Source: Verrucomicrobiales bacterium
Lineage (GTDB): Bacteria > Verrucomicrobiota > Verrucomicrobiia > Verrucomicrobiales > DEV007
Direction: 5' to 3'
Length of the DNA stretch: 64,000 nucleotides
Assembly: GCA_029213265.1 (NCBI GenBank)
Contig: JARGNG010000005.1
Coordinates: 124,001 to 188,000, forward strand
Positions 60,183-64,000 of this stretch are shown here, one piece after another (the first letter of the stretch is position 1; each line of letters opens with the position of its first letter). Position numbers and translations under genes: made by a program. The notes under the pieces are model-generated. The model was given only the letters and a program-made list of their open reading frames with translations, was not told the origin of the DNA and did no database searches.

Positions 60183-60235
60183 TGCGGCAAGCGATGAGCG
60201 TGAAACCCGCAACCAATCTAACCTTTGCGGGTTGA

Positions 60236-61363
60236 ATGCAAACCGTCATGAAAATAGTCCGCCTCCCTGCCCACATCCTTGATCGCCGCCCCGAAATCAA
60301 AGTCCATCTCATAGCCTTCATCACTTTGTCTGCTGCCGCCATTGGTTCGGCTGCGCCACCATCCGAACTCGCCCCAAAATGGAAAACCGTAGGATTGCAG
60401 CAGGCAAACAGCATGGGAGCTGGAGTCGCGGCCATTCCAGAAAGCGGGAAATTTCGCGTCTTTGTGTTGATGGGGCAATCGAACATGGTGGGCGTCGCTC
60501 GCGCGAAGAATCTCAAACCTCCCTACACGGAGAAGCATGATCGCATTCGGATCTGGGCCAATGGCCGCTGGGAATACTTCGTGCCGACGAACCGCTTTGG
60601 TCCGGGCGTTTCCCTGGCGCATCAGCTCGCGGACTTCTGGCCGGAGGATACTATCGGCATCATCAAGGTGGCCAGCGGTGGAACCGGTATTCGCGGCTTC
60701 GAAAAGGATTGGTCCTTTGAACGGGCCAATCGAACCTTCGATGGCAAGAAGGGGCCGCTCTATCAGGACTTGATGAACGCGGTGGCCGAAGCCAGGAGAA
60801 TCTCGGAGCCGGAGTTTACCGCTTTTGTCTGGAAGCAGGGCGGTGCCGATGGAACCAGGAAAGATCTCGCGCATGAGTATTTCGAGACGTTCAACCAACT
60901 GGTTTCAGACTTGCGCGCAGACTTGGGAGTACCCGATCTGCCGGTTGTCGTGCCGGTGAGTATGAGCGAAGAGAGGTTGCTTGAAGCGATTCTGGCAGGC
61001 GCCAGCGACGAAGACCTGGCCGCAGCAAAAAAGTCTGCGGAGGTGGCTCCTGAGAGCGATATCGAATTGCTGAGGGTGCTGGTGGCCTATCTGGAAAACA
61101 ATCCTACGCCCAACCTCAAAAAGCGTTTAGGCAAACGCCCTTACATTCTCAGTGTCTCCCTGGCACAAAGCCGGGCCGGCCGCGAGATTCCTAACACAAC
61201 TACGATCAGTCACGGGAGATTGCCCCTCCTGGACGACGGGATCCACTTTAATGCCGAGGGACAAATCCAACTGGGAAAGGTGGCTGCCTCTGCCATCGAA
61301 GACTTTTATCAAACAGAACCGGCTCGGACAGAGGGAGAAACCATCAGCACAGAGAATCCATGA
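60236..61363 (+). CDS. SASA-family (sialate O-acetylesterase-like) SGNH esterase
   Basis: 375 residues; ATG at 60236 or the in-frame ATG at 60248. Signal peptide-like stretch 'VHLIAFITLSAAAIGSA' to about residue 40. SGNH block I is G80-Q-S82-N in 'FRVFVLMGQSNMVGVARAKNL', with Ser82 as nucleophile. Block III: 'WKQGGADG'. The catalytic Asp/His pair is in 'LLDDGIHFNAEGQIQLGK' near residue 340. This matches the carbohydrate esterase CE6/SASA group, which removes acetyl groups from xylan, pectin or sialic acid. The last 4 nt overlap the start of the next gene. Periplasmic or secreted; substrate not determined. Confidence 0.9.
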   Translation: MQTVMKIVRLPAHILDRRPEIKVHLIAFITLSAAAIGSAAPPSELAPKWKTVGLQQANSMGAGVAAIPESGKFRVFVLMGQSNMVGVARAKNLKPPYTEKHDRIRIWANGRWEYFVPTNRFGPGVSLAHQLADFWPEDTIGIIKVASGGTGIRGFEKDWSFERANRTFDGKKGPLYQDLMNAVAEARRISEPEFTAFVWKQGGADGTRKDLAHEYFETFNQLVSDLRADLGVPDLPVVVPVSMSEERLLEAILAGASDEDLAAAKKSAEVAPESDIELLRVLVAYLENNPTPNLKKRLGKRPYILSVSLAQSRAGREIPNTTTISHGRLPLLDDGIHFNAEGQIQLGKVAASAIEDFYQTEPARTEGETISTENP

Positions 61364-62433
61364 AACCAACCCAATTGACTCTCATCACCGTGCTCCTGTT
61401 GTCGGGGGTGACCCACTCAGCGATGGCCGAAGGCAATTCCTTGGAACAACAAATTCTCAAGTTGGCTCCGCAGGCCGATGTGAATGGCGATGGCAAGTTG
61501 TCCAAGGAGGAGGAAGCGGCATGGAACAAGACGATCCTGAAACGATCTCCCGAAGCCGATAAAGACGGCGACGGCGTTCTTTCCACCGTGGAACAGCAGG
61601 CTGTCATTCTGCAAACGGTCGGCCCCGAGGGCAAAGTCTATGTCTACAAGCAGGAAGGTGATACCAGTCGCGAGTTGGAGATCTTTTTTCCGAAGAATCA
61701 CGACCCGGCAACGAAGGCTGTTCCGGGTATCATTCTGTTTCATGGAGGCGGTTGGGGTGGCGGCAGTCGTGTGGCGTTCAGCTATCAGTGCGACTATTTT
61801 GCGAGCCGGGGAATGGTGGCTGCGACGGTCACCTATCGCCTGCGAACCAAGGAAGATCGAGCCGCATTGACCGAGGAGCAATCGACCAAGCGTGTTTGTA
61901 TTCCCGATGTGAAGAGCGCCATTCGTTGGTTTAAGCAGAATGCGGGAGAACTGGGTGTGGATCCCAATCGTATCGTCGCTGGCGGAGGCTCGGCGGGAGG
62001 ACACATCAGCCTGATTGGCACGAACAACCCGGGCCTCAATGATCCTAAAGACCCCAAAGGAATCGACACTTCCGTGGCGGCCTACGTCTTGTTTAATCCC
62101 GCACTTTCAAAGAGTGACGCCAAAGATCCGGAGGTAGATTTTCTGCAGCATCTGAGAGCCGACTTTGGCCCGGCGATCGTCTTTTTCGGCAGTGAGGATC
62201 CATGGTTCAAAAAAGGCTGGACGCCCGCTGCCGCAAAAATGAAGTCGCTCGGGATCACATCCGTCGAGATGCAGATTGCCGAAGGACAGACGCACGCTTT
62301 TTTCAACAAGCAGCCGTGGAAGGATATTACGCTGATTGCCGCGGATCAATTTCTAACGAAGCTCGGCTACCTCAAAGGCAAGCCCACCCTCTCGATGCCT
62401 GAAACGGGTGAAACGTTGAGCGTGAAACCATAG
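61360..62433 (+). CDS. Exported esterase with two EF-hands (BD-FAE-like alpha/beta hydrolase)
   Basis: 357 residues. Signal peptide 'LTLITVLLLSGVTHSAMA' (cleavage about 23). Two EF-hand loops follow: 'DVNGDGKLSKEE' (40-51) and 'DKDGDGVLSTVE' (67-78). The alpha/beta hydrolase core has oxyanion motif H128-G-G-G-W in 'IILFHGGGWGGGS', nucleophile Ser211 in 'VAGGGSAGGHIS', an Asp in 'FFGSEDPWF' and His in 'EGQTHAFFN'. This pattern is that of BD-FAE / acetyl-xylan esterase-like enzymes seen in PVC genomes. ATGA overlap with the SASA gene indicates translational coupling. Calcium may structure the N-terminal part. Likely deacylates the same polysaccharide as its neighbour. Confidence 0.93.
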   Translation: MKPTQLTLITVLLLSGVTHSAMAEGNSLEQQILKLAPQADVNGDGKLSKEEEAAWNKTILKRSPEADKDGDGVLSTVEQQAVILQTVGPEGKVYVYKQEGDTSRELEIFFPKNHDPATKAVPGIILFHGGGWGGGSRVAFSYQCDYFASRGMVAATVTYRLRTKEDRAALTEEQSTKRVCIPDVKSAIRWFKQNAGELGVDPNRIVAGGGSAGGHISLIGTNNPGLNDPKDPKGIDTSVAAYVLFNPALSKSDAKDPEVDFLQHLRADFGPAIVFFGSEDPWFKKGWTPAAAKMKSLGITSVEMQIAEGQTHAFFNKQPWKDITLIAADQFLTKLGYLKGKPTLSMPETGETLSVKP

Positions 62434-62465
62434 CTGTTTTTCAAAACTCGCACCCTATCATCACC

Positions 62466-63056
62466 ATGCGCCCTCTCATCAACACTGCGATATTCCTCCT
62501 CATCGCCACTTTCTCCGCCACCGCTCTCTTCGGACAAGTCAAAACCTCGACTCATTCGAAAGTCTCCTACGGACCGGAGGACAGGCAATGGCTGAATCTC
62601 TATTTGCCGTCCGGAAGTGCCCCTGCCCCGGTGTTCATCTATGCCCACCACAACGGCTCTACGGCGGATGACGTCAAAAATTCTTGGGCTGATCCTACCT
62701 TAGCGGCAGGAACTGCGATCGTTAGCTGGGAATCGATTGCGAAGGTTCAAGGCCTTTCCGATTTTCAAATCTGCGCGGCGGATGCGAAGGTAATGTTCGC
62801 ATGGGTGAAAGAGAATGCGGCAACCTATAACTTCGATATCGATAAGATATTTATCGGCGGACAATCGAGGGGAAGCTTTGTGAGTTGGGAACTCGCCCAC
62901 AGTCTGGACGCAGCCATTGTAGGGATTTATATGGGACAAGCTCTACCAGGGAGCTCTTTCAATGAACGCTTGTTGGAGCCGATCACGGAAAGCGCACCCC
63001 TTTGTAGCCCGCTTTTTCCAGCACATCATTATGCAGCTTATCATTTATTGCCTTAA
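62466..63056 (+). pseudogene. Alpha/beta hydrolase truncated at its 3' end
   Basis: Signal peptide (TAIFLLIATFSATALFG). Hydrolase features run to about residue 177: 'RQWLNLYLPSGSAPAPVFIYAHHNGSTAD', nucleophile Ser134 in 'IFIGGQSRGSFVSW' and 'VGIYMGQALPGSSFNERLLEPITESAP'. Then homology ends at about 62990, and 'LCSPLFPAHHYAAYHLLP' is the reverse side of the opposite DUF1549 gene. The acid and His of the triad are missing, so a product would be inactive. Start 32 nt after the EF-hand esterase suggests it was the last gene of the same operon before it was cut. Confidence 0.75.
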
Positions 63057-63759
63057 AGCCCGTATTGTAAGCCTTGCGATTTTCAGACGTATAACCCCGG
63101 CCATCCATTCCATAAGAGAATGCAGCCATTTTGTAGTAATCCATCTGAGTCCACTTATCGAACGGGTGGTTATGACACTGAGCACATTCAAGTCGCGTCC
63201 CGAGGAATATCCGTGCGGTTTGTGACATACTATCCAGGGGCATGCCCGTGTCCCTGATGTAATACCCGACCGCGCCGTTGTTCCAAATCATCCCTTTGGC
63301 GGACACCATTTTATAGACCATTTCATCATAGGGAATGTTGTTTGCCACCGCTTCCTTGAGCCACAATTGGTAGGCCGCTTCCGCTGGCTCAGCGCCAATC
63401 CCCAGGCCACTGTTAATCCGCAGCACATCCGCCCAGAAATTGTAGGAGTGACTGACATGGCCATCGCTCTCCAGTAGATCGGTGATCAGCTGTTCGCGTT
63501 TATTCCCATCAGTCGACCCCAGGAATTTCTCAGATTCCTCGATCGTCGGGATCCGGCCGATAATATCGAGGTAGGCGCGGCGAACGAAAGTGTGATCGTC
63601 AATCGCAGCTCCGCGTTTCTGATCGTGCTTTTTTAAGCCGGCTTCTACAAGTTGGTCGATTTTCTTTATCGCGGCAGCTTTGTCGAATTCATCACCCGCA
63701 AAAACCGGCAAGACAGACAGGGAAACTGCAACAGCAGTCGAGGTGAATAGCTTTTTCAT
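62983..63759 (-). pseudogene. DUF1549 protein truncated at its 3' end
   Basis: 258 residues, although DUF1549/DUF1553 proteins usually exceed 600. Signal peptide (AVAVSLSVLPVFA). The N-terminal DUF1549 pattern is intact: 'HTFVRRAYLDIIGRIPTIEESEKFL', 'SYNFWADVLRINSGLG' and C192-A-Q-C-H in 'TRLECAQCHNHPFDKWTQMDYY'. The sequence stops at 'GYKGVRFP' right at the joint with the truncated hydrolase, so the DUF1553 half is gone. The two genes face each other and lose their ends at the same place. It may still be expressed, but a functional product is unlikely. Confidence 0.8.
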
Positions 63760-63885
63760 ACAAAAACGGATACGGAATTAGGATAGCCTTTCTTTCGGGA
63801 ATTGATATGAATTGGCTTTTTAAAGTATTACAAGCGGGGCGTCGGTTCTGGAAGAATCAATAAGGTGTTGTTGGTGGATCCTGAC

Positions 63886-63960
63886 TTTGGGGCCGCGTGT
63901 GGAGATATCATATTATTTGCGGGGTCCGAAAGTGGGAGGCGAACTTTTGGGGCCGCGTGT
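63886..63960. repeat. Pair of 15-nt direct repeats TTTGGGGCCGCGTGT
   Basis: Identical copies at 63886-63900 and 63946-63960, 60 nt apart. They lie in the AT-richer region 63760-64000 upstream of the truncated DUF1549 gene, where I find no gene. They may be regulator sites or part of an unseen repeat or mobile end beyond the window. Confidence 0.55.
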
Positions 63961-64000
63961 CATTATAAACTTCAAGCATTTGAATCTGCACCCCCTCAAA

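Overview
The window looks like a chromosomal segment from a heterotrophic member of the PVC superphylum, most likely Verrucomicrobiota. The reasons are formylglycine-type sulfatases (two), a PSCyt1/DUF1549/DUF1553 plus DUF1501 gene pair, a second broken DUF1549 gene, a PVC-type beta-propeller/cytochrome c protein, sialidase-like (BNR) proteins, Tat-exported hydrolases and a GC-rich coding style. I see no rRNA or tRNA gene and no CRISPR array. Taxonomy is inferred from gene families only.

Layout. 1-5.5 kb: the 3' end of a sulfatase, a 33-residue membrane microprotein, a 1319-residue triple sialidase-like protein and a small secreted protein flanked by a 30-nt direct repeat. 5.9-17.6 kb: housekeeping-type genes: a RapA-type Swi2/Snf2 ATPase, a bifunctional class A penicillin-binding protein, an exported alpha/beta hydrolase, a polytopic membrane protein, an M16 peptidase, OpcA (G6PDH assembly factor), a coiled-coil exported protein and a PhzF-family protein. 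17.7-24.6 kb: a 2047-residue TPR protein translationally coupled to a small lipoprotein-like gene. 24.6-30 kb: the DUF1501 and DUF1549/1553 operon, divergent from an AraC-type regulator. 30-38.8 kb: a frameshifted basic-tailed secreted protein, prolyl oligopeptidase with a zinc-ribbon protein, an MBL-fold hydrolase, an extracellular endonuclease of the ExeM type, a TM2 protein and a nitrilase-family amidase.

39-50 kb is a more accessory stretch. It holds an exported caspase/legumain-like peptidase with an EF-hand, divergent from a two-gene unit (deoxyribosyltransferase-like protein plus membrane-anchored pentapeptide-repeat protein, ATGA overlap). It also holds a nitroreductase, a decayed BNR gene, a TSUP transporter, a dead IS3-type transposase, a sulfatase, a primary-like sigma factor and a subtilase that has lost its serine box. 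50.3-53.2 kb is an HrpB-type helicase carrying an in-frame 180-nt palindromic insertion.

53.3-62.4 kb is a coherent operon. A TetR regulator has a palindromic operator inside its own promoter. It is followed by a 1509-residue fusion (propeller, HEAT, cytochrome c, LamG, dimethylformamidase-like), a Tat-exported dimethylformamidase-like enzyme, a SASA/SGNH esterase, and an EF-hand BD-FAE-like esterase. A sixth gene, another alpha/beta hydrolase, is cut off at about 62.99 kb, where it abuts the cut-off 3' end of an oppositely oriented DUF1549 gene. This marks a rearrangement breakpoint.

The best candidates for something undescribed are: the RPE-like in-frame palindrome in the helicase; the TetR-controlled operon with the five-part fusion; and the deoxyribosyltransferase-like/pentapeptide pair, which has the look of a conflict system. 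Several genes also have a -10-like hexamer only 6-9 nt before the ATG, which suggests leaderless transcription.
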